A stretch of DNA of 64,000 bases from Apus apus. Lineage: Eukaryota > Chordata > Aves > Apodiformes > Apodidae. Position 1 is the stretch's first letter; each line of letters opens with the position of its first letter. The notes under the pieces were generated by a model. That model had not been told where the DNA came from. It saw nothing but the letters and a program-made list of their open reading frames with translations, and did no database searches. The stretch lies in the NCBI RefSeq assembly GCF_020740795.1, contig NC_067285.1, positions 77,538,342 to 77,602,341 of the forward strand, written 5' to 3'. The translations under genes were made by a program, and so were the position numbers. Positions 12,261 to 25,580 of this stretch are shown here, in pieces.

Positions 12261-15200
12261 GAGAAATGTTTACAATTTGGTCTATCAGCTATCAAATATA
12301 TCCTTCGGAGTTATTAAGCAAGCTGCATCTCCAGTTGCCCAATGTTGAAAACAAGGAGTACATGAATTGTACACTGTTGGTGTGTGTTTATTAGTGAATT
12401 CCTAAGAAATCATTACAGAAGAGATGCATAGCTGATATGATTATGAAGTAGTTTTTTTGTGTTAAAAAAAAAAAAAAATCCTTCTAATCAATTTTGCTTG
12501 AACAGTTGGTGCATTGTAAGGACAGCAGCTATTCCACTGAGGATGAATTCAGTGAATTACTGCTTTGTAATTACCATCAATACCATGATTCTTTCCAGAA
12601 GCTGAATCCTCATTAAAGCCCATTTAGTTTTCTTAAAGACAGCAATCAATTGTGAACACACCTCTCTCCATATTCACTAATTTTGCAATAATATTGAGCA
12701 CTGGAAGGCAATGTATTATGTTTAATGACATTCATTCATTCAGGTATTAGCATGTAGCATTCAACTGTGTAGAAAAGCAAGACAGTGAAAGAATTATCTT
12801 TAGCTGGCTCATATCCATGCATTTGTCTTGAACAGCATGTCTTGCCTACAATGTATCTGCATCTCCCAAATCTTCTCATGCATGTCCCCATATATATTCC
12901 TAATCCTGTACTCTGTAACTAGCACCAGCAGAACAAATGCACAAGGATAATTTCAGGACCAAGACATACCTTTCTCTTCTACTTGACTCTCTTTCACTTT
13001 CTTGGCAGCTGTATCTTCCTAGATGTACCCAGAGAGAGCGAGAACTAGCAGGAATGAGAAGAGGGAGGGCTGATGGGAGATGCTGTACAAAGAGCCCTTT
13101 GTTTGTCCTGACTTCTGGCTGTGACTGACGGCTCTCTTCTTCAGCAAGGTGCCAGAGGATGGGCTTCAAGATCTACCTCTTTTAGTCACTGCTTACCTAG
13201 ACCAAGGGGAAAAAAAAATAATGTCTCTTTTCCAACAGGAAATAATTAGTTCATCCAGGATCAGATGAGAAAGTATCTCCTCAGAGAGCAAAGTGTAACA
13301 TCCAGAATGGGGGAAGAGGAAACAACCTGTGGAATAATTGTGCCTTGCTGTGGAGCATGAGCAGTCTGAGGGGAGTGGGAAGCAGTGGGGTACCAAATGT
13401 GCACAAGCAGAAGAACATGGTTGCTGGACAGGTGCTTTGTTTTGCATTGGGCAGGAATGACAGGCCATGCCAATAATCTCATGCAGTACTTTAATCCCAG
13501 TACTTTGAGATTGTTTCAGAATAATAAGAAAACTGTTGTGACTTTAACCAGACTTCTAGTACAGCACGTGCTGCAGTGTCATGCATTGAATTCATTACTG
13601 AACAAACATTTAATCAAGAGGAAGAGCATTACACTGAACAGTCTTTCAGAGCAAGTTATTTTTAAAAATATAGCTAATCAAATGATCCAGTATAATAAAA
13701 CCACATAATGAGGTTCTTAAGTGGAATTGAAATATTATATATTAATGAGAAAATTGTCTTGGCGGTGAAGTGTGTGTCATCATATTTCTGTTGCAATTTG
13801 GCCCTTCTTTTATTGTGGCCATTCTGGATTTATTTGTGATGTGTATAAAGAAGTATGATTGCACCTTAGCTGTCGAGCTAATAATTTTTACATTTGCTAG
13901 TCTGCATTGCTTTGACTCTGTTGTTGCTTCTTAAGAGTCTGTTGTTCTCCCTCTGTTGGGCTGCTTCCATTACAGAGGTTTGTTAGGAATACAGAAAAAC
14001 ACCTCTGCTCAGCTGTCGCAGTTTACAATTTGATGTCTCAGTGCTGACTTTCACTTATCATATGCAAGAAGTGAACTAAGATCTCTGTAAGAAGTGCACG
14101 TCCCATCTGCTGCCTCAGCAAGGAGGTAGACAAGGGCCACTGGTGCTTAGAAGCAAACCTCTTGAAACTGAGCCTACTTACTCATGGTGGTTCCATCAAG
14201 CAGGGTATTCCCCCCTCTCTGCTGGAGATGGGCAGCCAGGACAGCAGAGAGCAGGATGCATGACTGTACCTCTAGCTCTAATTCAGATTAGAAATGTCAG
14301 GCAGGACATTCTTTGCCACTGTTATTATAGGCATGGCAACTTAAAAGGCAGGGAAGAGGTAGCTGCAGGCAGCTGCTGTCAGAACAGGACATCCTTGCCT
14401 TTTCAAGGTGAAAAAATGCCTGGTGCTGGCTCTGCTTTTCTACAGAAATTCTTTTCTGGTGTGGATCCTGACCACGGGAATCTGTGCCTTAAATGAGATT
14501 ATCCTAATGCCGTTGGGAGTACAGAGTGTTCCAGGGCAGTGCTCTGCTGCAGGAGGAAGCTGTGAGCCTGGTGTGGATGGAAATCACTCCGATGCTGCCT
14601 ATAAGCAGGGATAAAACTTGGAAGGGGGAATGACAGCATATTGTGCTGATGCTCTGAATTTGGATGCCTTTTCAGTTAATTGCAAATAAATTTTGGTATG
14701 AATAATTTGAAGTTTTTGTCAGAAGATGTAATAAAAGTGTTATGATGATTCCCATGCTGGCCATTTAAATGTTTTCCAGGGAGTATCTGTGTTTCCAGGG
14801 CTCATTTTGCTCCCTGGGAAAGCCCTGTTTGGACAGCAGTCTGGTGGACTGGCAGTTTTGTTTATAAAGTGTGTGAGGGATAGTTTTATTTGGGTTATGT
14901 CCCGCTGCATTTTGAGAAAAGGCAGTTCCAACAAAGCTGATGCTTTGCTGGTGTTTGTTTGTTTTGTTTTTCACCATTGCTCAATGTATGATGTTTTCAG
15001 TCCCTGAAAACATTCAGGAGCAAGAGAGGAGTTTCTCCCTCATGATGCTGCTTTCAGAATAGAGACTGAAAAGAAAATTGGGATTTGGAGGAAGCAAAAG
15101 CTTTAGGAAATTTCAGCAGGGGAATGCAACCCAAGACTATGCAGGAACCACTATTTCAGGTATGAAAAGTGAGGTAGTTCATAGGAAAATGCTTTGAAGG

Positions 15201-18069
15201 GCAGTTCAGGTGGCTTGGCAGAGAGCAAAGTACAAGGCAGCACTTCCAGATCTTACCTCTTTTCCTTTCTCTGCTTTGTCTTTAATCCACTGCCCTGAAT
15301 CTTTCTTCCTATATTGACTCTACCTCGCTCCCTGTCTCCAGCCCTGGTGACCCTGTTGTTATTTCCCATTTCCTCCTGCCTTTTTTCCCCAGTCCCCATC
15401 CCCAGTGGGTTTGGCAGCTAATGTCTGTCACAGGCTGGGGGGCTGCCAGACACCACACAGAGGTGAGTCTTTTTGCTCTCCACCGTGGCAGCATCTGGGA
15501 GCTGCAGAAGAACTGTAAGGAAATTTTGCTTTTTTCACCCTCCTTTACCTGTGTAGAGACAGTCATAATGAATGAAGTTAAGCTACTTATGTTTAGTGAA
15601 GCTTTTTAGATGTATATGTACCCCTGTTCCTGTCAGAAGAAGTATGGCAAAATTAGAAGTAAGATACAAATTAGAGCTGCTTTGGCTAATTTTTTTTTTT
15701 TTTTGTTCCCAGGTTGGACCTGTTGAAGCCTGCAAGAAGCGATGGCCCATGTGAAGGCAGTGGCAGATGGAGGCAGGACAAGCTAGTGATAAGGTAGCAG
15801 CAGGAAAGAAGTAGTTTTCAGAGAAGAATGGTCCCTCATAAGGTGAGAAGGAAGAAAGACAGCACAGAAATTCAGCTGCAAAAGCATGGCTGCCTCAAAC
15901 ATACAGCATTAATCTAGACTAAATACGTGTAATGTGTCTGGGAAAAATAATCTTACTTTTCAGTATATTTTAAAGTACTCAGGATCCTAAATGTGCTTTG
16001 TATTTTTAATTTGAGCCCCACAGAAAGATTTAGCTTTTTTTCTGTAAACAAAAATCAATTTGCATCTTTCTGTATCCTTGATATCAACATTCAGCTCTTT
16101 GCAGGCTGACAGTGGGAAGTGCTTATGTTTCTCCAGTCACTGTAAATCTTCTTAAAAGATACCACTGATCCTGTGAGTCAGCCAGCTTATTAATACATGG
16201 AGTTTATATGAGGAGATCTCTAAAGAACCTGAAAACCTGATTTTGGCAATAAAAAAAAAATCCAAACTTGATGATTCCATCCAAAACCTATACTTGAAGA
16301 TTGTAAAGAAATACAAGTATTGTAGGGTTTGCAAAGAGACCTTGGAGACAATGCCACTAGTAATGACAATGCCAGCACAGCTAAGATATTAACTGCTGTC
16401 ATCATTTGTTACAGGCTCAGGTAGGATGTCATGGAGTCAATCTTCAGCACCATGGGCTTTTGAGCAAAGATAAATATCTCATATGCTCACTGTAAAAATA
16501 TTCACGTGTAAACCAAATAGAACTCGCATTCCCTCCCTCATGTCATGCTTTCTATTGCTCAACATCTACAAAGTCAGACAGCAAAAGTATTTGAAAACAG
16601 TTTTGTGTGCTTTCACTTTGTGTAATTTTCATTTTGTGTCCTTTGTTCTGTTGATGATTGTTTCTAGGAAATGTCTGTGCTCTACACTTTACAATTGCCT
16701 TTGCAATTCCAGCATCTGATAATTTGCTTTACACCTTGTACCTGCATTAGCCTGGGGGATTCATCTGAGTTTTCTGGAACACTGCTCATTATTTTGCCTG
16801 AAGAGATCAGGGGTACAGCAGCTCTTGTCCATGCAAAGTATCTTCCATTTCTTGTCTTGATTGCTGGGTGCTTCTTTACCTCCAGTGGCTGTTCTCTATG
16901 GAGTCCTAGAGCCCCTCTGCTTCCTCTGTCTCTCATTTTTGGCTCCTTGGTTTTGCTGTTAATTCTCTCAACTTTTTCTGCAAGCTGCAATTTGTCCTTG
17001 GTTAAAATATGCACCACAAAGCACTGGACTAACCAAAGGCACCTTTTAGTGTATTTCCTCAGATGAAAGGTCTGTTGCCATGCTCAGGCTGCTCCTGCAT
17101 TTTTGTGAAGGCAGAGAGGATGCAGAACCTGCTGATCCTATGAACTATCAATCCCAGACAGGACAAATGAGTTAATGTTGTATGTGTGTAAGTGTGAAGT
17201 CTGGTGTCACAGACTGGCAAATTAATCTGAATGTGTTAAGGAAAAATTACTCTTAAGTTGAGAAACTATTCTCACTTACCAGCCACCACAGATATCAGTT
17301 GTCTGATACCTACAGGTCCATGCCTGGTATGATTTTTTGTTGATTCAGAATATTATGAGGGGTTTTTTTGTTAGTTTGATTTTGTTGGGGTTTTTTTGGT
17401 TTTGTTTTATGGTTTGTCAGTAATTATCTGTTGCTACTTAAAGGTGCCTAGCCTTGAGAGTGTAGAGCATGCTGGAGTTGGTTGGTGCCAGGGGTCTGAT
17501 ACAAGAGACACATGTGCCTCTATCACCAATGCTAATGTCTCTGCAGTTAAAGAAAAAAAAATATGAAAAAGCAAAACAAAAAACCAAACATGCTAATTAC
17601 TTAGTTTTCCTTAATCATCACCACTAAAACCTCACAGATACTGCACTGACATTTGAAATCCTTGCCTGCACCACTGGCTTTTGCCTGCTACAAGGTAGCT
17701 CTGACCTTACACAGGGCTGTTTGCTGGGGGCTCAAATCTGGGGCATTGCAGAGAGACTGTGAAGACTTGTCCAACTCTCACACTTTAACCCCTGCTACTC
17801 ATCCATGTGGTCACCAACAACACAGCCTGCAGAGACCTGGAAAGTATCAAGTGTGACTCTATGGGGCAAAAGCAGCTTTTTCAACAGGCTGGCCAACCTG
17901 GTAATGAGAGTTTTAAACAAGGAACAACAGGGGAAGGATGTGGCAACCCACAGTTCAGTGAGGAAGTTGTGGAAACTTTAGGTAATTTGCAAATGAAGTG
18001 GGAGTGGAGTGAGGGAACCAGGTGCCTAATGGTTAGGCTGCTTCTCAAAAGGTAAATGTGTTGTCAGGA
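12261..18069. other. Gene-free interval with AT-rich blocks
   Basis: No supported gene. The two blocks most like regulatory sequence are 12480-12800 and 13560-13930 (AT-rich, repeat-free, many TAAT/ATTA cores). 14080-14640 and 15300-15500 are more GC-rich. T/G-rich runs lie at 17358-17415. The longest open frames (117 residues at 14143, 131 residues at 16671) show no family motif and look like chance. Confidence 0.5.
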
Positions 18070-18296
18070 GCACCATGACATTCGACAAAACAAGTGTTGC
18101 CAGAAAGTTCAGGGAGGTGATCCTTCCCATCTGCTCTTCACTGGTGAGACACACCTGGAATGCTGGATCCAGGTCTAAGTGAGATGTGGAGTGAGTCCAG
18201 CAAAGAGCCACAGAGGTGCTTAGCAACTGGAGCATCTATTGTACAAGGAGAATCTGGGAAAGCTGGGACTCTTTAGCCTGGAGAAGGAAAGAGGAG

Positions 18297-18298
<2 letters not shown>

Positions 18299-18353
<55 letters not shown>
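18299..18353 (+). repeat. (TATC)n microsatellite
   Basis: About 13-14 perfect tetranucleotide units, directly joined to a TGCC array. It lies inside the CR1 fragment. Open frames across it (YLSIYLSI...) are artefacts of the repeat. Confidence 0.97.
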
Positions 18354-18354
18354 T

Positions 18355-18356
18355 TG

Positions 18357-18396
<40 letters not shown>

Positions 18397-18398
18397 CC
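18355..18398 (+). repeat. (TGCC)n microsatellite
   Basis: Eleven perfect TGCC units follow the TATC array after one or two transition bases. Together they form a compound, length-variable locus of about 100 bases. Confidence 0.97.
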
Positions 18399-18698
18399 GG
18401 TGGGACCTTCATAAAGATGGAACCAGACTTCTCAGTTATGTCCAGTGACAGTACAAGAGGCAACAGGCACCAGCTGGAAGACAGGAGATTCCATTTCAAA
18501 ATCCAGAGAATGTTTTTACCTGTGACAAAGGTCAAAGACTGGCATACAGTGCCCAGAGAGGCTGTGGTGATCTCCTTAGAGATAAAATCCAGCTGAATGC
18601 AGTCCTGGACAACCTGCTATGGTTGATCTTGCTTGAGCAGGAGTGTTGGACTAGATAGTTTGTAGACATGCCTTCCAACCTCAGCTACTTTGATTTCA

Positions 18699-19521
18699 AC
18701 TCCCTTCTCAACTGGAAGTCAGTTAGCAGTTCAGCCTCAACTCCAGAGCTGTGCCTGTACTGCATGCACCATCGTGAATGAGCTCACGTACTTGTGGTTT
18801 GACAAAGCAAATCTTTTGTTTGCAGACTCCCTGCTGGTCCTTATCACCCTCTGTCAGGCCACAGCCTAGATGCCTTGTGAGAACAGCAACCTCTCTGCGT
18901 CGTGGCAAGTGACCATGCATGCTACTGTTTGTTTCTGAATTTTAAGTATGAATTGACAGCTTAGTTTCCTTAGGAGTCTCTAACGAGGGATTTTTGCAAA
19001 AAACTTTATGGAAACTGAAGTATTGTGATAGAAGCTGAATCACCCTCATCCACTTAGTCATAGTTTATCTCACAGTGGTGTTCTTCCTTGTGCTTTACCT
19101 GCCAGAAATAGTTCTGGGCATATAAAACCTGAAAGGACTTTTGCCATCGAGTCTCACCAGAACCTTTTCATTTGTTGGCTGATAATAATGAGGTAATTTT
19201 AGATTCTTATTGAGAGGGAAAGGATTGTTTTTTCTAATAACTAATATAGATTAGTGGTTAAGGTTCTTAAGTAGTCCTCCCATTTTTGCAAAGTTGTCCA
19301 TTCAGACTCTCTCATCAAAGGAACTGGTGCCTTCAGCATGGATTACACAGTCCTTTGATAACTTCAATTTAATCTAAACAGGTTTTGTACCTGTAAAGGG
19401 CTGTAGCTCTTGAGCAGAACTGCTGCTGTCTATAACAGGTCTTAATTCCTGCAGCTGCTGAAAGCAAATGTAACCAGCTTTAGGGATAATACAAAACAGC
19501 TAACAAATCCACTAGTATTAA
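18699..19521. other. Unique sequence between two CR1 fragments
   Basis: No gene, tandem repeat or RNA gene is recognised. Composition is mixed, with no long open frame. Confidence 0.5.
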
Positions 19522-19768
19522 TAATAGAATCCTAGAATCATGGAATTGTAGAATGGACCCATGGAAGGGACTTTAAAGATCATCTAGTCCCAGGCACACT
19601 GTATGAGCAGGGACACTTTCCGCTAAACCAGGTTGCTCAAAACCCCAACCAGCCTGGTCTTGAACAATTCCAGGGATAAGTCATCACAACTTTCCTGGGC
19701 AGCATGTTCCAGACTCTCACCACACTCACACTAAAAGAATTTATTCCTAATGTCTGCTTTAAATGATG
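19522..19768 (-). mobile_element. CR1 LINE 3' end fragment
   Basis: Starts with ATAGAATCCTAGAATCATGG and AAGGGACTTTAAAGATCATC, the CR1 3' terminus read on the opposite strand. It continues through CCAGCCTGGTCTTGAACAAT, CAGGGATAAGTCATCAC and CTAAAAGAATTTATTCCTAA. About 250 bases of 3'UTR and no coding part. Confidence 0.88.
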
Positions 19769-22700
19769 TTTCAAGCAAGCATTACTGCTGTTGGCAGATA
19801 CAACATTCTGTAGATAGATACATACATACAGGAGTCCTGTGAAATACATATAAAAAAGATAGACCCTTGACTCTTAGGCAGATATGGCTCTATTAGAGGA
19901 TGGAGATGGAGAGAGAAACAGCTCCACAGTCCCATCTGGGGACTTCTCTATGCAAAGCGAGACAGGATGTTTTACTGCTAGGAGGGTAGTCTTAAATATG
20001 CTGGAGGCCATAGGCAAAATACAGTCTGGGCTTCTCTGCCTTAAGGAATAAAAGGGAATTTCACTAAAATAACTTCTGAATGCAGAGTTTTTTTGTCTGG
20101 ACTCAGAATATCAAGACAAAGCATCAGTGTCTTATGTGTGTCAGCTACAGATTGCAGTCATGTAACTGACACTTAGAAAGATTGCTCTGTAAACATTTGG
20201 GTGGCAAAACTACAAATCAAAGCTGAAACCTTTTTTTGAAAGATATTAGACTTGACACTCACCAGAGACAAATAAAATGGTCTTATTTGTGACATATGTC
20301 CATGCAGCTTAGTTTTAATCAGCTTTAACTACAAAAGAAGAGCATTTACTGTAGTAGTTTACTATCATCATAACTCAGAAAAATCCACAAAGGAATGTTA
20401 TTTGTGGAAATGTGAAATTCAGCTTATCAATCTTCATTGCTGAGCAGAAGCTGAATGGAGGATGATGGTTACTCTCTTGCTGAAATACACGGCTTACAAT
20501 GAATACTTTGAATCTTCGTCTCCCAGGTCACTATGGTCAAGAGCATTACTTTTGATACTGTTTTATTTCCTTAATATTCATAGACCTTAGTTAAATTGAA
20601 AAACCAAGTCATGTACTGATGTCTTTGTAGGCCTTTTTTGGCAATATTTCTCATTTCCAATATCTCTGGTTTCCAAGATTTGTTAAGAATATACACCTTT
20701 ACATGGTATGTTTAATGAAAAATCTAATATTCATTTATCTATAGGTTCTCACCTACTTCTTATGCAGTTTTCCTTGGGTCACTGGAATGATTGAGAACTT
20801 CCTCAGAAGAACAGTCAAAAATACTTTCCAGACTCTTCCTGCTTCGATGGAGACACAAAGCTTCCTGTTATGAGTATCTAGAGCTGAATTATTACTTTTT
20901 AATCTTTTTATAGACCCTTGATTGTATTAGCAAGACCTGACAGTTTAGTGTTTGACAAACGTTATGCAGCTCTTCAATTTGGACCTAGTAGAGTTCAACA
21001 TGTTTTGAAAGTAGCCCAAGAAAAATGACAATTTTGCATAAAGCAAGAACTATGAAGCAATATACTGCTGTCTTCAGCAACCCCTGCAGTCATTAAGCTT
21101 AAGATATACCCAACACATGGAAAATACAGAAATAATTTGACCAGAGAATTCTGTGTATATTTATGTAAATGCACATATAAAACTAGTATCTTCTATGTAT
21201 TGCTCTGTGCCTGTCACCACCAAATTAATTAGGACATGTCTTTCTCCTTAAAAATAAATCTAACACCATATTTGCAACATATTCAGCTTTATGGGAGTAA
21301 ACTGCAGGAACTGTTCCATCTGGTCTTTTGTTTATATATCACAGCATATAAGTTTAATTGCCTGTACGACATACATTTGCAACAGAATTCCTACTAAATT
21401 ATTAATATTTTGTACGTTTTTTTTTGTTTTTGGTTTTTATGGGCTTTTTTGTTGTTGTGTTGGTTTTTTTTATAGTTCAGAAGCAACTGCAGACAAACCT
21501 TTCTGTTTGGTAAAGTGACAAGAAAAGTGTGAGCATTCTTCACATTTCTTGAAGCATGCTTTTTAAGGAGAGTGAGCTGGTTAACCAGTTCAAAAGGTTA
21601 ACCAGTTCCCTGTTTCCTACATACTTTTGCCTGTTCTGTTTTTCTGTAATGGGACTGTCTCCCTGGGATTCACAACTCAAGTAATAACGATGATATTTAA
21701 CCCTTCTTGCCAAAGCTGTTCCTCACTGTTAAACTTCTTAACTCTGAGTCAGTTTTACCAGATTGTTTTTGTCAGTAGCAGAGCATTAGCATACACAATT
21801 CATGGACAATTTTTATATCCTGAAATGTGCTAAACTGTCTGAGCACGTTTACTGAAAGAGTTTGTACAGTTTGACAAATATGTTCTTGAAAATAACAAGC
21901 ATGAAAAGCAGCAAATTGTCTTCTAGGTGATGAACATTCACCATTTCCAAATTCATCGTGAAGAGTTTGTGCTTGAAAGCTGTTTGCATTAAATATCTCA
22001 GGTTTGCTTTCTCACCAACTGGATAAACATAAGAAGGCTTATTTAAATACTAGTTCTCATTCTACCAGTTCTTGAGGGCTTTTGTTTGTCCAACAGGAAT
22101 GTAATTCATTGTTAATTATATACTGTAAAGTTGTATTTACTGAAAAGTGTGAAGATTCTCTTGGTTTGAATACTCCTACAGCGTTTACTGTAACGTCCTT
22201 TTCTTCGCTTGCTTTCTTCATTGTACGTCTTAGGTAATTAATGACTTGGTAAGTTTTCCTTTTGGATAAGGATATGCTCTCGTATGTTTGATTATGATCC
22301 TAATTCGATGTGAAAAAAACAAACAACTTAAGCATAGGTGATTAGCTACTTTATCTTTTTTTTTACTATTCCTTTTCTATCATCATCCTATTAGATGTAA
22401 AGCCCAGACATCACTACCCGTCCCCTGCCCTCTCCCCCCCACCCCCAAGCATTTAAATTTTAAAAGTGTGAACTTGTAAAAGCTGACAGCACACCTTAGC
22501 AGCATATCAAAGGTGGATTTTGAAGTGAAATAAATCAGCCTTCCAGTGACCACAGCTTATCCTTGACATTTAATCATTAGGTAGGTAATTATTTTTCTTA
22601 AAAAGGTCACTTTGGTAGGCATCACATATTGCTTTAGGCTTTTATTTTCCTAGTTTATGCTTGCAGAGGGTACATGTGATTTTTAGGTTGTCTTGCCACT

Positions 22701-25065
22701 AGCTGCTGGGTGGCTGTGATTCCTCTTAAATTTAAACCCCAAGGCTTGGTTGCTGTCAGTGTGGCTACTAGAGAAGGGCAAAAAAATTTCCCTGTACCAG
22801 CTTCCTGGAATATCTGCCCTTAAATATTGAAGACATGTATGGGAGAAGGAGGTAGGATCTGCTAGGAACTTCTTTTCTTGATGACTTTCTCTAACAAATA
22901 AGATTTTAACACAAAGGTTTTGTGCAGAAAGATTAACCCATAATGGGTAATGTGTTGTTTCCAGATATATGGCAAAGGCTTTCCTGCACACTATTAAAAG
23001 GCAGGGAAAGAAGAGAAGCAGAGAAGGACCATGCAGTTCAGGAAGATCTCCTAAAGCCTGGTTGTATCCATTATGTGAGAACTTATGAATTAAACATGCC
23101 AGGGGTTTTAAAAGCCCTTGTACCCCAGTATATTTCGGAGGCAGATGCTGAAGCTCTCTCACTTGGAAAGGAAACGGCAAGAATATGCTCTTCTCTTTCC
23201 TTGAGCCAGGAAGGGACTCATACAGTAGTTCAGCAGTTAGCCAACTTTACCAAGATAAGAGAGAGAATTCCTTTCTCTGCAACCTAAGACAGTTTTCTAA
23301 GCAGTAGGCTATAAGTTGTGTAGGATAATTGGCAGCTGTTGTGTTTTGCAAAATTACTTTTCTGTTTGTGGATGGGAAAGAGGAGAGAACAACTTGTCTC
23401 CAATACAGGTAAGACAGGCTGGCAGCTGCAGATAGGATGTCTCAGTTCTAGATGGCTGAACTGAAGTGTGACTAGTTCCTCCCAGGCTGATCTTTGTGGT
23501 CATTGTGGGTGAGTTATTGCATGAAACATGGCCTTCCTCTTGCCACCACCTGCATTTTTTTTTGGCACTCTGCAGGACTCCAACTGGACTGGGCCCTGAG
23601 GGTGAGCACTGGGAAAAATGTGGGCTACAGATAGAGAGTTTTGGGTCACCATTTTAGATTAAAGTTATTAAGCCCCTTTGTAACTCTGGCCTATTATTGC
23701 TTAAATTTGCTGCTTACATTGTAATGATAAAATTGTAGCTCAAAAGCATTAATTTATTTTTTTGTGTGTACATTCTGCTAGTTTAATTCCTATGTTATTA
23801 ATCATCAATTTATTTTGAAAAGTAGGGGGCTTTGGTTAAAAGCAAAAATAAGAAGTCATAACAAAATTCTGTAGAATGTAAAGCAGTTTCTTTAAAAATA
23901 ATTTTTAGTTCTAGCATGCAAACACTTGTCATATGAGTTATAACTTTGAAAGTATCAAAGTTCACATAAATACATAAGAATCTGGTCTTATCAGATTGTT
24001 CACATGAGTAGCTCTCTGAGGAAAGTTCTCTCTATGACTTGCTTGAATAAGAAATGTTTTGTAGGCATATGCTCTTGACCTTTTAGTAGATGGATTTGAT
24101 CCCCACTTCTCCATATCGTGTCATCGGTGTCCAATGTTGTAACCTTTTACTCATGTAGCTAATATTTGCTTATTTGAATTTGTCTTTATGGAACTATGTG
24201 TGAATGTGGATGGAGGAAAAGGAGAGTTTGTTGGTGAGACAGGCAGCTTCAGAGCAGATAAGTGGAAGACTGGGCTAATAAGGGATTCTTAATAACAGAT
24301 CCTTTAAACTTTTTTCATACTGGTGAAAGTGCAGATATAACTTAAATCATTACTTCAGATAGTGTTGGCCAGCAGGGAACAACACAGCTACCACAGAAGA
24401 AAACATCAAAGTTATTTACTGAAGCCAGGAGTCAGTTCCTTAAAATCCATTGTCATAATCATCCTAAACAGGAATCCTGACATGCAGAAATTGAGCCTGA
24501 AGTGTGCAATAACATTACCCCTTCCATCCTTCCCAAACATCTACTTAGAGGAAGGAAGTTTCAGCAATGCACTTTGTCTTTTCAAGTGGAGAGAAAGAAC
24601 ACCCCTAATGCTATTGACTTTAGGAAAGATGCCAGTTCTACCATTTAAGAACATGAAATTCAAGACAACCCTCTGATATTGCTCATTATCATAGAAAATA
24701 TTTTAAAAGATTCATGGCCTAGTTGGTGGTCTGAAGATGTTCAGCATACAGAGAACCTGACAGGCACAGTCTCTGCCTCTGATTTGAGTTGTACCCCAGT
24801 ACTGTACATTGGAAAGAGGAGGCATCACAGGAGACATTGCATAGAAAACATACCTCATTTCTGTATCAGCAAGCAGTGATATTTATATAATTAACTTTGG
24901 ACAACTTCAGCTGCAAAATGCAGTGGTAAGTATTAAAACTCAGAACTGGCTCTCTGCATTGATATTTCTTAAAAAGGCTCTTTGACCTTTTTTTCAAAAG
25001 GAATTCTTCTTTAAAATTATTTTTATTAGTTAGAGCCTGGCTTGTGTACAACTTTTCTAACTGGT
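19769..25065. other. Gene-free interval
   Basis: AT-rich sequence without a supported gene. Notable items are T/G-rich runs at 21418-21474, a doubled palindromic motif at 21577-21608 and a C-run near 22430-22446. An open frame of 165 codons on the minus strand (22683-23180) overlaps one of 114 codons on the plus strand (22943-23287). Neither shows a known motif, and neither has paired splice sites or other support. Confidence 0.5.
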
Positions 25066-25069
25066 CAGA

Positions 25070-25580
25070 TCGATAGGGCATGTCTGTGCCTTTGTGCCAT
25101 TTTTTTGCTTGTTCTGACTGCGCAAATCACACCCCCAAACCTAGTGCTGCATGGAAAAATTACATCGTGATAATTGTGAACCTGTCCACAGGGTTAGTTC
25201 ACGAGCTTAATGATCTTATAGCACGTGTGTGTAGTACGAACTTAGATCTTTTTGTGGATAATACGGCGTATTTTCCTCTGCCTACCGCTGCGCAGCTGCG
25301 GAGAGCAGCGGTGCCTCCCGGTTGCAGTGCCCCGAGGCTCTGAGGATGCACAGCCTGCAGAGCTGGTACCCACCGGTCACATCTTCACCCTCTATCCCTC
25401 GGGGGAGCGAGGCTTTGGCTGGGATATCTGTGCTCCATCTGGTGGGCAATCTGTACAAACGGCTTCAACATCTACCGTCAAAACCTGAGGAAGCTTCAGG
25501 GTTAAATTTCTGCCTGTGAGTTTAAAAGCAACCTCTTGCCGATGGCAAGACGTGAGTATATACGCTCCCGTTGCTTCCCT
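25070..25580. promoter_or_regulatory. CpG-dense segment with splice-donor-like sites
   Basis: By eye this 0.5 kb holds about two dozen CpG, against near absence in flanking DNA. They cluster around 25265-25440 (ACGGCG, CCGCTGCGCAGCTGCGG, CCCGAGG, TCGGGGGAGCGAGG). Two GTGAGT donor-like strings follow on the plus strand at 25516 and 25552. This fits an unmethylated promoter or first exon, for example of a non-coding RNA, or a distal SCRG1 or HAND2 element. The small open frames have no recognisable product. Confidence 0.4.

Larger units (their letters stand above)
18070..18698 (+). mobile_element. CR1 LINE 3' fragment interrupted by a microsatellite
   Basis: Plus-strand sequence follows the end of the CR1 pol frame and the 3'UTR: GGGAGGTGATCCTTCCCATC near 18112, ACCTGGAATGCTGGATCCAG near 18151 and TTTAGCCTGGAGAAGGAAAG near 18272. 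After the array at 18299-18398 it resumes with TCCAGTGACAGTACAAGAGG, GGCACCAGCTGGAAGACAGG, GCCCAGAGAGGCTGTGG and CTTGAGCAGGAGTGTTGGAC. Heavily diverged and non-coding. Confidence 0.85.

Noticed and set aside
18216..18596. 126-codon frame through 18.3 kb
   Set aside because: It is a read-through of CR1 sequence and the TATC/TGCC microsatellite.
22683..23180. 165-codon minus-strand frame overlapping a 114-codon plus-strand frame
   Set aside because: Neither has a known motif, splice context or promoter. Such frames are expected by chance in 64 kb.
24060..24120. Possible tRNA T-arm (GGATTTGATCC)
   Set aside because: No matching acceptor or anticodon arms could be folded around it.
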